This document shows, one piece after another, positions 45,269 through 55,028 of a DNA stretch of 64,000 nucleotides. The DNA comes from Nocardia sp. NBC_00508 (GTDB taxonomy: Bacteria; Actinomycetota; Actinomycetes; Mycobacteriales; Mycobacteriaceae). The stretch spans positions 3,720,001 to 3,784,000 of the forward strand of contig NZ_CP107852.1 in assembly GCF_036346875.1 (NCBI RefSeq), written 5' to 3'. The position numbers were made by a program, and so were the translations under genes. The first letter of the stretch is position 1; each line of letters opens with the position of its first letter. The notes beneath the pieces were generated by a model. It saw nothing but the letters and a program-made list of their open reading frames with translations, was not told the origin of the DNA and made no database searches.

Positions 45269-45976
45269 TTACTTCGCCGGCGCGTTGAACGGCTGGTTGA
45301 TCGTGGTGAAGTACTGGATCGCAGCACCGATCGCGACCGGGGCGGTGATGAACAGCTGGCCCGCGAGGGTGCCGAGGGCGCCGACAGCGAGGATGCCGCC
45401 GAGGCAGCCGATGGCGGCGGCCGGGATGAACGGGCCGAACAGGCCGACGATGGTCGCCGACGCGACGGTCGCGCCGGCGATGCCGCCGAGCACGCAGCCG
45501 ACGGCCGCGCCGCTCAGCCCGCCGACCAGGGCGCCGATGGTGGCGCCGGTGGAGATGGTGTCCTTCATGCGGTTGAAGGCGGCCGTCTCACGGTCGTACT
45601 CGGTTTTCCACGGCGCCTTGTCCTCGAAGGGCAGGGCGACCGGCTTGTAGGTCGCCTTCGCCATGTCGAGCTGCGGGGTCAGGGTGGCGGTGCGGTCGGA
45701 GATCTCGGCCGCGATCGGGAACTCGAAGTCGTCCACCCGGAAGGACAGCGGCGTGGCGGCGACCACGTCGCCGTTGGCGGCCTTGACCTTGAAGGCACCG
45801 TCCTCGACGACCATGGAACCGGCATCGGTCGTGATGATCGACTGGGTGTCGGTCGCGTGCGCGGTGAAGTTCACCGCGCCGTTGTCGGCTTCGGGGGCCG
45901 CATTGACGGTGCCGGCAGTGACGCCGAGGGCGGCGATCAACAGCGCCGACGTCGCGGCGAATTTCCTCATCAGCAT
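45269..45976 (-). CDS. Secreted glycine-zipper protein, paralogue 1
   Basis: 235 aa. Signal peptide 1-27 ('MRKFAATSALLIAALGVTAG', cleavage after 'VNA'). Residues about 28-140 form a polar, beta-rich domain ('SIITTDAGSMVVEDGAFKVK', 'DRTATLTPQLD'). Residues about 145-215 are hydrophobic with Gly every fourth residue ('GALVGGLSGAAVGCVLGGIAG' (21 residues in two parts: GALVGGLSGAA, VGCVLGGIAG), 'IPAAAIGCLGGILAVGALG'), the glycine-zipper pattern of membrane-inserting or pore-forming helices. One Cys lies in each helix. Function unknown; I recall similar proteins only from Nocardia and relatives. A copy with about 85% identity lies at 47484, on the other side of rmlB. Confidence 0.85.
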   Translation of the reverse strand: MLMRKFAATSALLIAALGVTAGTVNAAPEADNGAVNFTAHATDTQSIITTDAGSMVVEDGAFKVKAANGDVVAATPLSFRVDDFEFPIAAEISDRTATLTPQLDMAKATYKPVALPFEDKAPWKTEYDRETAAFNRMKDTISTGATIGALVGGLSGAAVGCVLGGIAGATVASATIVGLFGPFIPAAAIGCLGGILAVGALGTLAGQLFITAPVAIGAAIQYFTTINQPFNAPAK

Positions 45977-47299
<1,323 letters not shown>

Positions 47300-47413
47300 A
47301 CCGGCTGAATGCCGTTGCGGGTGAGCCCCAGTCGACGGGTGGTGCTCCGAGGTGGCCTCGACCAGCGCCGCGATCAGGATCGGCCGGGATCAAATCGGTC
47401 GCACGTAAAGAAA

Positions 47414-47441
47414 TCCCGCCCGCGCTGGTGCGCGGGCGGGA
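47414..47441. terminator. Hairpin between rmlB and paralogue 2
   Basis: A perfect 12-bp GC stem (47414-47425 with 47430-47441) with a 4-nt loop between convergent genes, followed on + by 'ttcgttttcag'. It takes the same place as the hairpin after paralogue 1, but the stem sequence differs. Confidence 0.8.
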
Positions 47442-47483
47442 CTCCCCGTTCGTTTTCAGTTGTTGTGCACGCCAAGTTGTGGA

Positions 47484-48191
47484 TTACTTGGCCGGCGGGG
47501 TGAACGGCTGGTTGATCGTGGTGAAGTACTGGATCGCAGCGCCGATCGCGACCGGGGCGGTGACCAGCAGCTGGCCCGCGACGGTGCCCAGGGCGCCCAC
47601 CGCGATAATGCCGCCGAGGCAGCCGATGGCCGCGGCCGGGATGAACGGGCCGAAAAGGCCGACGATCGTGGCGGCGGCGACGGTGGCGCCGGCGATGCCG
47701 CCGAGGATGCAGCCGACAGCGCCGCCGCCGATGCCGCCGACCAGGGTGCCGACGGCGGCGCCCATGGAGATGGTGCTGGTCAAGCGGGACCAGGCGGCCT
47801 GCTCACGGTCGTACTCGGTCTTCCACGGCGCCTTGTCCTCGTACGGCAGGGCGACCGGCTTGTAGGTCGCGTGGGCGGTGTCGAGCTGCGGGGTCAGGGT
47901 CGCGGTGCGGTCGGAGATGTCGGCGGCGATCGGGAACTCGAAGTCGTCCAGCCGGAAGGTCAGCGGGGTGGCCGTCAGTACGTTGCCATTGGCGGCCTTG
48001 ACCTTGAAGACACCGTCCTCGATGACCATGGATCCGGCATCGGTAGTGATGATGGACTGGGTGTCGGTCGTGCGAGCGGTGAAGTTCACCGCGCCGTTGT
48101 CGGCTTCGGGGGCCGCGTTGACGGTGCCGGCGGTGACGCCGAGGGCGGCGATCAAAAGTGCCGACGTCGCGGCGAATTTCCTCATCAGCAT
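47484..48191 (-). CDS. Secreted glycine-zipper protein, paralogue 2
   Basis: 235 aa, the same length as the protein at 45269 and identical for the first 39 residues, including the signal peptide. I count about 34 differences overall, clustered in the middle (residues about 128-150) and almost absent from the last zipper segment 'TIVGLFGPFIPAAAIGCLGG'. It has a secreted polar domain followed by two or three Gly-zipper hydrophobic helices. Start ATG 48191 (an ATG two codons later is an alternative) with 'gagg' 10 nt upstream. A perfect CRP/GlxR-type box lies 184 nt upstream, which paralogue 1 lacks. Function unknown. Confidence 0.85.
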   Translation of the reverse strand: MLMRKFAATSALLIAALGVTAGTVNAAPEADNGAVNFTARTTDTQSIITTDAGSMVIEDGVFKVKAANGNVLTATPLTFRLDDFEFPIAADISDRTATLTPQLDTAHATYKPVALPYEDKAPWKTEYDREQAAWSRLTSTISMGAAVGTLVGGIGGGAVGCILGGIAGATVAAATIVGLFGPFIPAAAIGCLGGIIAVGALGTVAGQLLVTAPVAIGAAIQYFTTINQPFTPPAK

Positions 48192-48529
48192 TTGCTTGGA
48201 ACCTCGATCTGAAGCGTTCGGGGGACTGGACAAGCCAGAAACCTAAACCAACCGTGGCCAGATTGTGATCTGGTTGTGATTGACTCCCATTCGATCTTGT
48301 GATTCCCGGCGGTGTCTAATGCCCACGCTCGCTTAGGTTTCCGCGCCTGAGAGCACGGACTTCCCTTGCCATCATGTGATGCATATCACATGATTTGCCT
48401 GGTCTACGTCTGCGGCGCCGTCTCCAGAGTCTGTCGCCATCTTTGCGGAATCCCCGACCTCGACCAGGCAAACGACCTGGTCAGCGGTATCGAGGTGTTG
48501 TCGGATCCGCGGCCGAATCTCGTTGCCGC
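48192..48529. other. 338-nt intergenic region upstream of paralogue 2
   Basis: It contains three 'ttgtgat' motifs (about 48263, 48275 and 48298) near the gene and the perfect TGTGA-N6-TCACA box at 48375. No gene is recognised; the remaining sequence up to the DUF2142 stop is featureless. Confidence 0.6.
48371..48394. promoter_or_regulatory. CRP/GlxR-type operator, perfect inverted repeat
   Basis: atcatgtgat and atcacatgat are exact inverted repeats around a 4-nt centre, and inside them TGTGA-N6-TCACA (48375-48390) matches the consensus for cAMP-responsive CRP-family regulators (E. coli CRP, M. tuberculosis Rv3676, C. glutamicum GlxR). It lies in the upstream region of the minus-strand glycine-zipper paralogue 2. 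Direction of control (activation or repression) cannot be read. Confidence 0.75.
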
Positions 48530-50116
48530 TCAGCCCCAAACGACGGTGTAGTACTTCGCCGCCGCCGCGATGAGCGCCGCGCTCGTCGTCACGATCACGG
48601 TGACGGCCGGACCCACTGTCGGGGTCTTGCCTGCGGTATCGGTGAGCCGCAACGGCATCCAGCGCAGCAGCACCGCGAACGCGACGATCGCCAGCGGCAC
48701 GAAGTAGCGGCCCTGCACACCGTCGACGATGTAGTAGCCGACGGGCGTGAACGACATGTAGAGCGTCACGTAGATCATCGCCACGCTCGCCGCCACGGTG
48801 AGCGCGACTATCAGCGTGCGGCGGAAGGCGGCGGCGTTCATCCGCTCGGAGATGCCCAGGCTCACCGCGAACGCGAGCAGGCAGGCCAGCATCGAGAGGG
48901 CGGGAACGTCGATGTAGGCGAAGCCCAGTTCGCCGAAGAACTGGCTGAACCAGCGCTGGTCGCGCAGCGCGATGCTCTCGCCGAGTACGTGCACGAACTG
49001 TGGCGGGTCGCCGAGGATGCCACTGAGCTGGTCACCGGGTCGCACCGAGCGCCACTGGTGCTGCGGCCGCATCAAGCCCATGCCATCGCCGGTCGGCGCC
49101 GCGATCTTCATCCACACCGCGAAAGCGAGCGCGCCCGTCGCGGCGAAGACCCATGGAATCCAGCGCCGCCAGCCGGTGAACCCGAACCGGTCCGCTGGCA
49201 CCAGCACGACGAGCATCGCGAGCAGCACATACGTCGGCTTGCTCACCGGCAGCAGGATCGTCGCGGCCAGCAGGGCGCCGATCTCCATCCGGCCCAGTCG
49301 CTCGCCGAGGAACAGAGCCTTCACCAGCAGCGCGCAGACGAGGATCGCCAACGCGTTGGTCATGGTGTCGGCCGTGACCGTGCCCGCCTGGAACACCGCG
49401 ATCGGCAGCACCGCGACGGTGAACGCCAGCCACTGCACCCGGTGCGCACGCAGCGCGTAGAGGCCGAAGCCGACCACCGCGAGGTAGGCCGCCAACCCGG
49501 CGAGCCGGGTGATCAGGAGCATGCCGCCGACGTCGAGCCCGAACAACTCGCCGAGCCGGATGCCGATCGCGGCCGGGATGTAGGGCACCGGCGAGTAAGC
49601 GGCGGTATTGGTGAACCAGACCGGTTCCGCGGCGTCCGACACCGCGGTGCTCGTCAACTGCTCGTAGCGGGCGGGGTTCTCCACCATCGGGTCGGGCTCG
49701 TCCGGGTTGGTGGTGTAGTCCTTGAGGGCGTAGCCCATCAGCGCGGTGATGCTGGACGGAACGTCGCCGCCGTAGGCGTTGCCGCGGTCGTCGTGGATCC
49801 GCTGCGGCAGCAATCCGCCGTGCGCGACCTGGTAGGCGCGGCCGAACTGGGTGATCTCGTCATGACCCCAGAACGGCGGGGTGAGCACAGTGAACAGTCC
49901 ACCGAAGACCGCCGCGAGCACGGTGAAGGCGAGCGTCGCTCCGCCGAGGCGCGCAACGGCTCGGCGCGCGAAGCTCTGCACGGACCGGCCTGCAGTGGTC
50001 GCCGCTGAGCTATCGGCCGCCGGTAGCGGTGCGGTGTCGGTCGCGGGTAGCGGTGCGGTGTCGGTCGGAGGGGCTAGTTCCTGCTCCGGCGTCGCGGTCT
50101 GATCCGCCGTCGTCAA
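48530..50116 (-). CDS. DUF2142 polytopic membrane protein
   Basis: 528 aa. A polar Thr/Pro/Ala-rich N-terminal tail (about 65 residues) precedes about 11 transmembrane helices. 'LTPPFWGHDEITQFGRAYQV' after the first helix is the DUF2142 signature (P..DE..H..RA), with the acidic pair typical of GT-C glycosyltransferases. The family occurs in polysaccharide loci and is presumed to transfer sugars from polyprenyl phosphate. Its start (TTG 50116) overlaps the stop of a family 2 glycosyltransferase (TTGA), so the two form an operon: the upstream enzyme would make the polyprenyl-sugar, this one would use it. That pairing is inference. Confidence 0.85.
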   Translation of the reverse strand: MTTADQTATPEQELAPPTDTAPLPATDTAPLPAADSSAATTAGRSVQSFARRAVARLGGATLAFTVLAAVFGGLFTVLTPPFWGHDEITQFGRAYQVAHGGLLPQRIHDDRGNAYGGDVPSSITALMGYALKDYTTNPDEPDPMVENPARYEQLTSTAVSDAAEPVWFTNTAAYSPVPYIPAAIGIRLGELFGLDVGGMLLITRLAGLAAYLAVVGFGLYALRAHRVQWLAFTVAVLPIAVFQAGTVTADTMTNALAILVCALLVKALFLGERLGRMEIGALLAATILLPVSKPTYVLLAMLVVLVPADRFGFTGWRRWIPWVFAATGALAFAVWMKIAAPTGDGMGLMRPQHQWRSVRPGDQLSGILGDPPQFVHVLGESIALRDQRWFSQFFGELGFAYIDVPALSMLACLLAFAVSLGISERMNAAAFRRTLIVALTVAASVAMIYVTLYMSFTPVGYYIVDGVQGRYFVPLAIVAFAVLLRWMPLRLTDTAGKTPTVGPAVTVIVTTSAALIAAAAKYYTVVWG

Positions 50117-51090
50117 CGCCCGGCTCCGCCGTCGCGGGCGGCACCACCGTTGCTGTTCGCGCCCACCGCCGTGTACCGCAGGTAGACCAGGCGCGCGGCT
50201 TCGTGCCTGGAGCGCCGGATGCCGTCCAGGATCAGGCCTGCGGTCCAGGCCAGGCTGCCGAGCAGCAGCAGGGTGAAGCCGAGGAACAGGGTCGGGAAGC
50301 GCGGCACTTCATGGGTGTTGTAGAACTCGATCACGATCGGGATGGTCAGGATGATCGAGACCAGCCAGCTCAGCGTGCCGAACAAACCGTAGAACGCGAC
50401 CGGCCGCTCATGCCTGGCCAGCCCGATGATCAGCGCGAGGATCTTGAATCCGTCGTGGTAGGTGCGCAGCTTGCTCTCGCTGCCCGCGGGACGGTCGCGG
50501 AAGTCGACCGGCACCGCGGTCTGCGGCACCCGCAGGTGCAGCGAATGCACCGTGAGCTCGGTCTCGATCTCGAACTCGCGGGAGACCGCGGGAAAGCTCT
50601 TCACAAAGCGGCGGGAGAACACCCGGAAGCCGGACAGCATGTCCTCGACGTTCTCGCCGAACACCTTTCCGACCACACCGTTGAGCACCTTGTTGCCGGT
50701 CTCGTGTCCGGTGCGGTAGGCGGAGCCGCCCTCGTCCTGTTTGCGGACGCCGAGCACGTGGTCATAGGGGCCGTCCAGCAGGGTTTTGATCATCAGCGGC
50801 GCGGCCGACGCCTCGTAGGTGTCGTCGCCGTCGATCATCAAGTAGACGTCGGCCTCGATGTCGGCGAAGGCGCGGCGCACCACGTTGCCCTTGCCCTTGG
50901 TGTGCTCGTGCCGCACGATCGCTCCGGCCTCGCGGGCCCGTTCGGCGGTGGAGTCCGTGCTCAAATTGTCGTAGACGTAGACGACGATTCCCGGCACGGC
51001 GGCTTGTAGGTCGGCGACGACCTTGGCGACCGAAGCCTCTTCGTTGTGACACGGAACCACGGCGGCAATACGAAGCTCGGTGGAGTCCAC
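50113..51090 (-). CDS. Family 2 glycosyltransferase, polyprenyl-phosphate type
   Basis: 325 aa. The GT-A domain (about 1-230) has 'RIAAVVPCHNEEASVAKVV', 'YDNLSTDSTAE' and the metal-binding 'LMIDGDDTYEA'. 'LGVRKQDEGGSAYRTGHETG' and 'DMLSGFRVFSRRFVKSFP' are typical of the dolichol/polyprenyl-phosphate mannose or glucose synthase group. Two C-terminal transmembrane helices (about 235-300) anchor it. It should transfer a sugar from a nucleotide donor to polyprenyl phosphate. GTG 51090 is preferred over TTG 51099 because 'gagg' is 10 nt upstream of it. The downstream DUF2142 gene is coupled. Confidence 0.88.
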   Translation of the reverse strand: MDSTELRIAAVVPCHNEEASVAKVVADLQAAVPGIVVYVYDNLSTDSTAERAREAGAIVRHEHTKGKGNVVRRAFADIEADVYLMIDGDDTYEASAAPLMIKTLLDGPYDHVLGVRKQDEGGSAYRTGHETGNKVLNGVVGKVFGENVEDMLSGFRVFSRRFVKSFPAVSREFEIETELTVHSLHLRVPQTAVPVDFRDRPAGSESKLRTYHDGFKILALIIGLARHERPVAFYGLFGTLSWLVSIILTIPIVIEFYNTHEVPRFPTLFLGFTLLLLGSLAWTAGLILDGIRRSRHEAARLVYLRYTAVGANSNGGAARDGGAGR

Positions 51091-51237
51091 CCCGGTCAAT
51101 CCTCGCGATCGGTGCTGAATGTGGGAACACGGGGAGGGTACAGGGAACCCGCCGTGGCTGCGTGGCCGACCTCACCGGGTGCGGGCCCGGAATTCGCCCT
51201 CGGGTCCGGTTCGGCCGGGCTGCGGTACCGTCGGGCC

Positions 51238-51789
51238 GTGCCATCCCGTGAGTCCACCGCACCCGCAGCCGAGCCCGGCACCCAGGAGACCGGATCGCTC
51301 GTCCGCAAGGTGCTCACCGCGCTACGCCGCGGCGGCGCTTTCCTCGTCGTCGGCGCGATCGGATTTCTGGTGGATGCGGGCACGTACAACCTCCTGGTGT
51401 TCTGGGGTGGCGAGGGTCTGCTCTATCACTACCCACTGCCCGCCAAAATCATCGCGATCGCGGTGGCAACCGTGGTGACCTACTTCGGCAACAAGTGGTG
51501 GACCTTCGCGCACAAGCAGACCGACAACCCCGGGCGCGAGTACCTGCTGTACGCGGTGTTCAACGTCGTCGCGATCGGCCTGCAACTGGGCTGTCTCGGG
51601 TTCTCCCGCTACCTGCTCGACCTGTCCAGCCCGCTGTCGGACAACATCTCCGGCACCCTCATCGGGCAGATCGTGGCCGTGGTCTTCCGCTACTGGGCCT
51701 ACGACAAATTCGTCTTCACGGGTGCTCGCGAGCGTGCGGGCAACACCGCGGACAACGGATCGGCGAATGTTCAGCAATACTTCGAGTAA
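51238..51789 (+). CDS. GtrA-family membrane protein (second copy)
   Basis: 183 aa. A polar N-terminus (about 35 residues) is followed by four transmembrane helices: 'FLVVGAIGFLVDAGTYNLLV', 'PAKIIAIAVATVVTYFGN', 'YLLYAVFNVVAIGLQLGC' and 'SGTLIGQIVAVVFRYWAY'. 'NKWWTF' and 'RYWAYDKFVF' are GtrA signatures. It diverges from a polyprenyl-phosphate glycosyltransferase, the enzyme type with which GtrA flippases usually work, so it may flip that product for the DUF2142 protein. It is distinct from the GtrA at 33161. The GTG start has TACCGT 6 nt upstream, so it is probably leaderless. Confidence 0.88.
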   Translation: MPSRESTAPAAEPGTQETGSLVRKVLTALRRGGAFLVVGAIGFLVDAGTYNLLVFWGGEGLLYHYPLPAKIIAIAVATVVTYFGNKWWTFAHKQTDNPGREYLLYAVFNVVAIGLQLGCLGFSRYLLDLSSPLSDNISGTLIGQIVAVVFRYWAYDKFVFTGARERAGNTADNGSANVQQYFE

Positions 51790-51908
51790 GGGACGGCGTG
51801 GTTGCACGGCGGGCACGCCGAGAGGCCGGTTGATATCCTCACCCCCGCCGTGAAGGCATCCAGGGGCGTGTCTGTCCCGTCCGGCACAATGAGAATTCCG
51901 AGGATTTC

Positions 51909-53816
51909 ATGGATCAGTCGGCTACCCAGGCCGTTACCGAAACAAACGATCGCTCGACGGCCGCTGACGCGCCTGCTGCACTGCGCGCCGACCATCGAGC
52001 GCCGGACCGGCTCGTGTTACAGCGCGGGATCTTCACCGGTCCGTCGGAAAGGGTGAGCGACGAGCTCTACGCCGTCGTCAAGGGTGGCTCGCAGAGAGAA
52101 CGCTTAACGCTGCGACTGGACAAGGGCGCGACCGCGCACACCAACACCTACTTCGGCCGGTTCGCCGCCAGCTACTGGCAGCGCTGGACCACGGTCACCG
52201 AAGTCCGGGTCACCGTGGTGCTCGACGTCGTCGCGAAGGCGAAGATCCGGCTGGTCGCCTCCGACATCGCCGGTCACCGCAGGATCATCGCCACCGCGCA
52301 GGTCGACGCGAGCGGCCCGGTGACGCTGACCGCCCCGCTCGACCAGTACGTCGACGGCGGCGCGCTCTGGCTGGAATTCGACGCCATCGGCGGCGCGCTC
52401 GGTATCGCGGAACTCACCTGGACCGCCGTCGCGCCCGAGCACGTGCGACCGGTCGCGATCGCCATCTGCACCTTCAACCGGGCCGAGGACTGCGCCGAGA
52501 CCGTCGCCGCGTTGTCGTCCGACCCCACCGTGCTCGCGGCGATCGATGCGGTGTACGTCGTCGACCAGGGCACCGACCTGGTCCAGAACCGGCCGCGCTA
52601 TCAGGAGGTCGCGCCGGTCCTCGGGGACAAGCTGCGCTATATCCGCCAGCCCAACCTGGGCGGCGCGGGCGGCTTCACCCGCGGCCTCTACGAGGTATCC
52701 GCGGTCAACGAGCACGCCGACGTCATCCTGATGGACGACGACATCCTGTGCGAGCCGGAGACGGTGCTGCGGCTCAACGCCTTCGCAAACCTGACGGTGG
52801 AGCCGACCTTGGTCGGCGCGCAGATGCTGTTCCTGCTCAACCCCGACTACCTCAACGTCGGCGCCGAGGAGGTGCACCTGCATCGGCTGCGGCACGGGCA
52901 GAAGGTGCCGAAGGCGCTGCGCAACACCAGCATGCTGAAGAAGAGCCAGGAGCGCCGCGTCGACGCGGGTTACAACGCCTGGTGGACCTGCTTGATCCCG
53001 GCCGAGGTGGTCGCGAAGATCGGGCTGCCGATCCCGATCTTCTTTCAATGGGACGACGTGGAGTACGGCATCCGGGCGCGCGAGCACGGCTTCGTCACCG
53101 TCACGCTGCCCAACGCCGCGGTGTGGCACGCGGACTTCTATTGGAAGGACTACGACGACTGGGCGCGTTACTTCAGCACGCGAAACTCGCTGATCGTCGG
53201 CTCGCTGCACACGGATCTGGACGCCAAGGAAATCACCCGCAAGCTGTTCCGCGAACTGTCCGAGCAACTGGTCGCGATGCAGTACGGCCTGGTGCACACC
53301 ACCTTGCAGGGCATCGAGGACTTCCTGAAGGGTCCGAAGGTCTTGCAAGACGGCGGTATCGAGGCCCTCGCCGCCGCGCGCACCAGCCGGGCCGACTACC
53401 CCGAGACGATCAAGCACCCGGCCGCGACGCCGCCGGTCCGCTCGGCCGATATCCAATTGCGCCGTGCCGGTGGCGAACCCAGCCGCGTGCTGCTGGTGCT
53501 GATCAAGCGTGCGATCAACCAGTGGTTCGGCCGCACCCAGCCCGGCGTCATCGGCGTCACCAGGGAAGACGCCTACTGGTGGCATGTCTCGCTGTTCGAC
53601 CACGTGGTGGTCACCGACGCGTCGCAGTCCGGCGTGCGGGTGCGCAAGCGGGATAAGGCCCGCGCCCGTCAGCTGCTGCGCCGCACCCTGCGCGTGCTGC
53701 GTCGACTGCGCCGCGAACTACCCACCGTGCAGGCCCAGTACCGCGCCGCCATGCCGGAACTCACCGGCCGCACCAATTGGGAACGGTTGTACGGTATCGC
53801 CAAAGGCGACAGCTGA
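51909..53816 (+). CDS. glfT2: Galactofuranosyltransferase GlfT2
   Basis: 635 aa, matching GlfT2 (637 aa in M. tuberculosis). The N-terminal beta-sandwich (about 30-180) includes 'QRGIFTGPSERVSDELYAVV'. The GT-A domain contains 'AICTFNRAEDCAETVAAL', the metal-binding Asp276-Asp277-Asp278 ('LMDDDILC'), 'FFQWDDVEYGIRAREHG' and 'WHADFYWKDYDDWARYF'. It polymerises most of the galactan with alternating beta-1,5 and beta-1,6 galactofuranose on the decaprenyl linker. The C-terminal helices end in 'RTNWERLYGIAKGDS'. ATG 51909 follows 'gagga'. The UDP-galactopyranose mutase gene, its usual neighbour, is not visible in this window. Confidence 0.95.
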   Translation: MDQSATQAVTETNDRSTAADAPAALRADHRAPDRLVLQRGIFTGPSERVSDELYAVVKGGSQRERLTLRLDKGATAHTNTYFGRFAASYWQRWTTVTEVRVTVVLDVVAKAKIRLVASDIAGHRRIIATAQVDASGPVTLTAPLDQYVDGGALWLEFDAIGGALGIAELTWTAVAPEHVRPVAIAICTFNRAEDCAETVAALSSDPTVLAAIDAVYVVDQGTDLVQNRPRYQEVAPVLGDKLRYIRQPNLGGAGGFTRGLYEVSAVNEHADVILMDDDILCEPETVLRLNAFANLTVEPTLVGAQMLFLLNPDYLNVGAEEVHLHRLRHGQKVPKALRNTSMLKKSQERRVDAGYNAWWTCLIPAEVVAKIGLPIPIFFQWDDVEYGIRAREHGFVTVTLPNAAVWHADFYWKDYDDWARYFSTRNSLIVGSLHTDLDAKEITRKLFRELSEQLVAMQYGLVHTTLQGIEDFLKGPKVLQDGGIEALAAARTSRADYPETIKHPAATPPVRSADIQLRRAGGEPSRVLLVLIKRAINQWFGRTQPGVIGVTREDAYWWHVSLFDHVVVTDASQSGVRVRKRDKARARQLLRRTLRVLRRLRRELPTVQAQYRAAMPELTGRTNWERLYGIAKGDS

Positions 53817-53827
53817 TTTCGCGGTAC

Positions 53828-53969
53828 ATGGGTAACTCGTGGGGGACGGGCTGACTCGCGCCGTCCCCTGTCGCTGGCCGCCAACGCCGGCTTCGTGCCA
53901 CGCAAGTCCGGCCTGAAGACGCGGAGAGGCGGGCTAGCCGAGTTACCCATGCGCGTGCGAGATCAGTTG
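53828..53969. repeat. 30-bp dispersed element, copy 2, with inverted partner, plus terminator
   Basis: The element at 53940-53969 repeats the one at 18135. Its first 13 bases ('cgagttacccatg', 53939-53951) are the exact reverse complement of 53828-53840, forming a 111-nt spaced inverted pair. Inside, ggggacgg/ccgtcccc (53843-53850 with 53862-53869) is a likely terminator for glfT2. Confidence 0.65.
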
Positions 53970-53993
53970 CTGCGTTGGGTAATCAATTGCTCG

Positions 53994-54030
53994 GTGGTAG
54001 CCGCACACCCGGGAGGTGTGCGGCTACCAC
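53994..54030. terminator. Hairpin terminator between glfT2 and SDR gene
   Basis: A perfect 16-bp stem (53994-54009 with 54015-54030) with a 5-nt loop, directly beyond the stop of the minus-strand SDR gene. Confidence 0.85.
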
Positions 54031-54033
54031 TGG

Positions 54034-54885
54034 TCAGAGAAATAGGTCGGTGGTGAGGGGGGCGTCGCCGGGGGTCACGCGGTACTTGTCCAGGTCGGTG
54101 ATGCCGTGGGCGGCCAAGACGTCGTCGTCGATGAAGAAGTTGCCGGTGGTCTCCTTGCTCGGCGAGGTGAGCACCAGGTAGGCGGCGTCGGCGTAGATGT
54201 CCGGGGTGCGCGAGGTGGCGACCATCTCCTCGCCACCGAGCAGGTTCTGCACCGCCGCGGTCGCGATCGTGGTGCGCGGCCACAGCGAGTTGACGCCGAT
54301 GCCGTCGCTCTTCAGCTCCTCGGCCAGACCCAGTGTGGTCAGCGACATCCCGTACTTCGCGATGGTGTAGCCCAGCGCCATGCCTGCCCACTTCGGGTCC
54401 AGGTTCAGCGGCGGGGACAGGGTGAGGATGTGCGGGTTGCGTCCGGCCTTCGCCGATTCGCGCAGATGCGGGATGCTCAGTTTGGACAACAGGAAGCTGC
54501 CTCGGCAGTTGATGTCCTGCATCAGGTCGTACTTCTTCATCGGCAGCGCATCGGTGGGTGACAGATCGATCGCCGAAGCGTTGTTCACCACGATGTCGAT
54601 GCCACCGAACCGCTCGACCGTCTGGCGCACGGCCTCGGCCACCGACTCATCGATGCGGACATCGCCGACGAACGGCAGCACCTGCCCGCCCGCCTGCTCG
54701 AGTTCCGCGGCGGCGGTGTGGATGGTGCCGGGGAGCTTGGGATGCGGCTGGTCGGTCTTCGCGATCAGGGTGATGTTGGCGCCATCGGCCGCGGCCCGTT
54801 TGGCGATCTCCAGACCGATACCGCGGCTGCCGCCGGACATGATCATCGTCCGGCCCGCTAGCGGCTTGGATCCCGATTCCGTCAT
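54034..54885 (-). CDS. Short-chain dehydrogenase/reductase (HSDL2-like)
   Basis: 283 aa. The cofactor loop is 'MSGGSRGIGLEIAKRAAADG', 'VVNNASAI' follows the fourth strand, and the active site contains 'TLSPPLNLD' and 'GYTIAKYGMSL' (Tyr and Lys). The variant TLSPPLN in place of the usual Ser-Ser motif, and the 'KTDQPHPKLPGTIHTAA' insert after the second strand, are typical of SDR proteins similar to hydroxysteroid dehydrogenase-like 2. Substrate unknown, perhaps acyl-CoA or steroid. ATG 54885 has 'aaggag' about 9 nt upstream. An inverted repeat at 54966 may be its operator. Transcribed alone. Confidence 0.9.
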   Translation of the reverse strand: MTESGSKPLAGRTMIMSGGSRGIGLEIAKRAAADGANITLIAKTDQPHPKLPGTIHTAAAELEQAGGQVLPFVGDVRIDESVAEAVRQTVERFGGIDIVVNNASAIDLSPTDALPMKKYDLMQDINCRGSFLLSKLSIPHLRESAKAGRNPHILTLSPPLNLDPKWAGMALGYTIAKYGMSLTTLGLAEELKSDGIGVNSLWPRTTIATAAVQNLLGGEEMVATSRTPDIYADAAYLVLTSPSKETTGNFFIDDDVLAAHGITDLDKYRVTPGDAPLTTDLFL

Positions 54886-54965
54886 GTGACCTGCTCCTTC
54901 GTGTGTGCCGCGGACGGTACGGCCGCGGTGTCGCGCGCTTGCACACTAAGCGTAAACCCGAGTGT

Positions 54966-54983
54966 TATGCAATCAGTTGCATA
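54966..54983. promoter_or_regulatory. Possible operator upstream of the SDR gene
   Basis: tatgcaa and ttgcata form an exact inverted repeat around a 4-nt spacer, about 80 nt before the SDR start. The AT-rich palindrome suits a TetR- or MarR-type repressor; none is encoded beside it. Confidence 0.5.
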
Positions 54984-54993
54984 GGGTCTGCGA

Positions 54994-55025
54994 AGAGAGG
55001 GCACCGGTATCCCGGTGCCCTCTCT
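54994..55025 (-). terminator. Hairpin terminator after the QP-rich membrane protein gene
   Basis: A perfect 14-bp stem (54994-55007 with 55012-55025) with a 4-nt loop, 4 nt past the minus-strand stop at 55029. Confidence 0.85.
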
Positions 55026-55028
55026 GGT

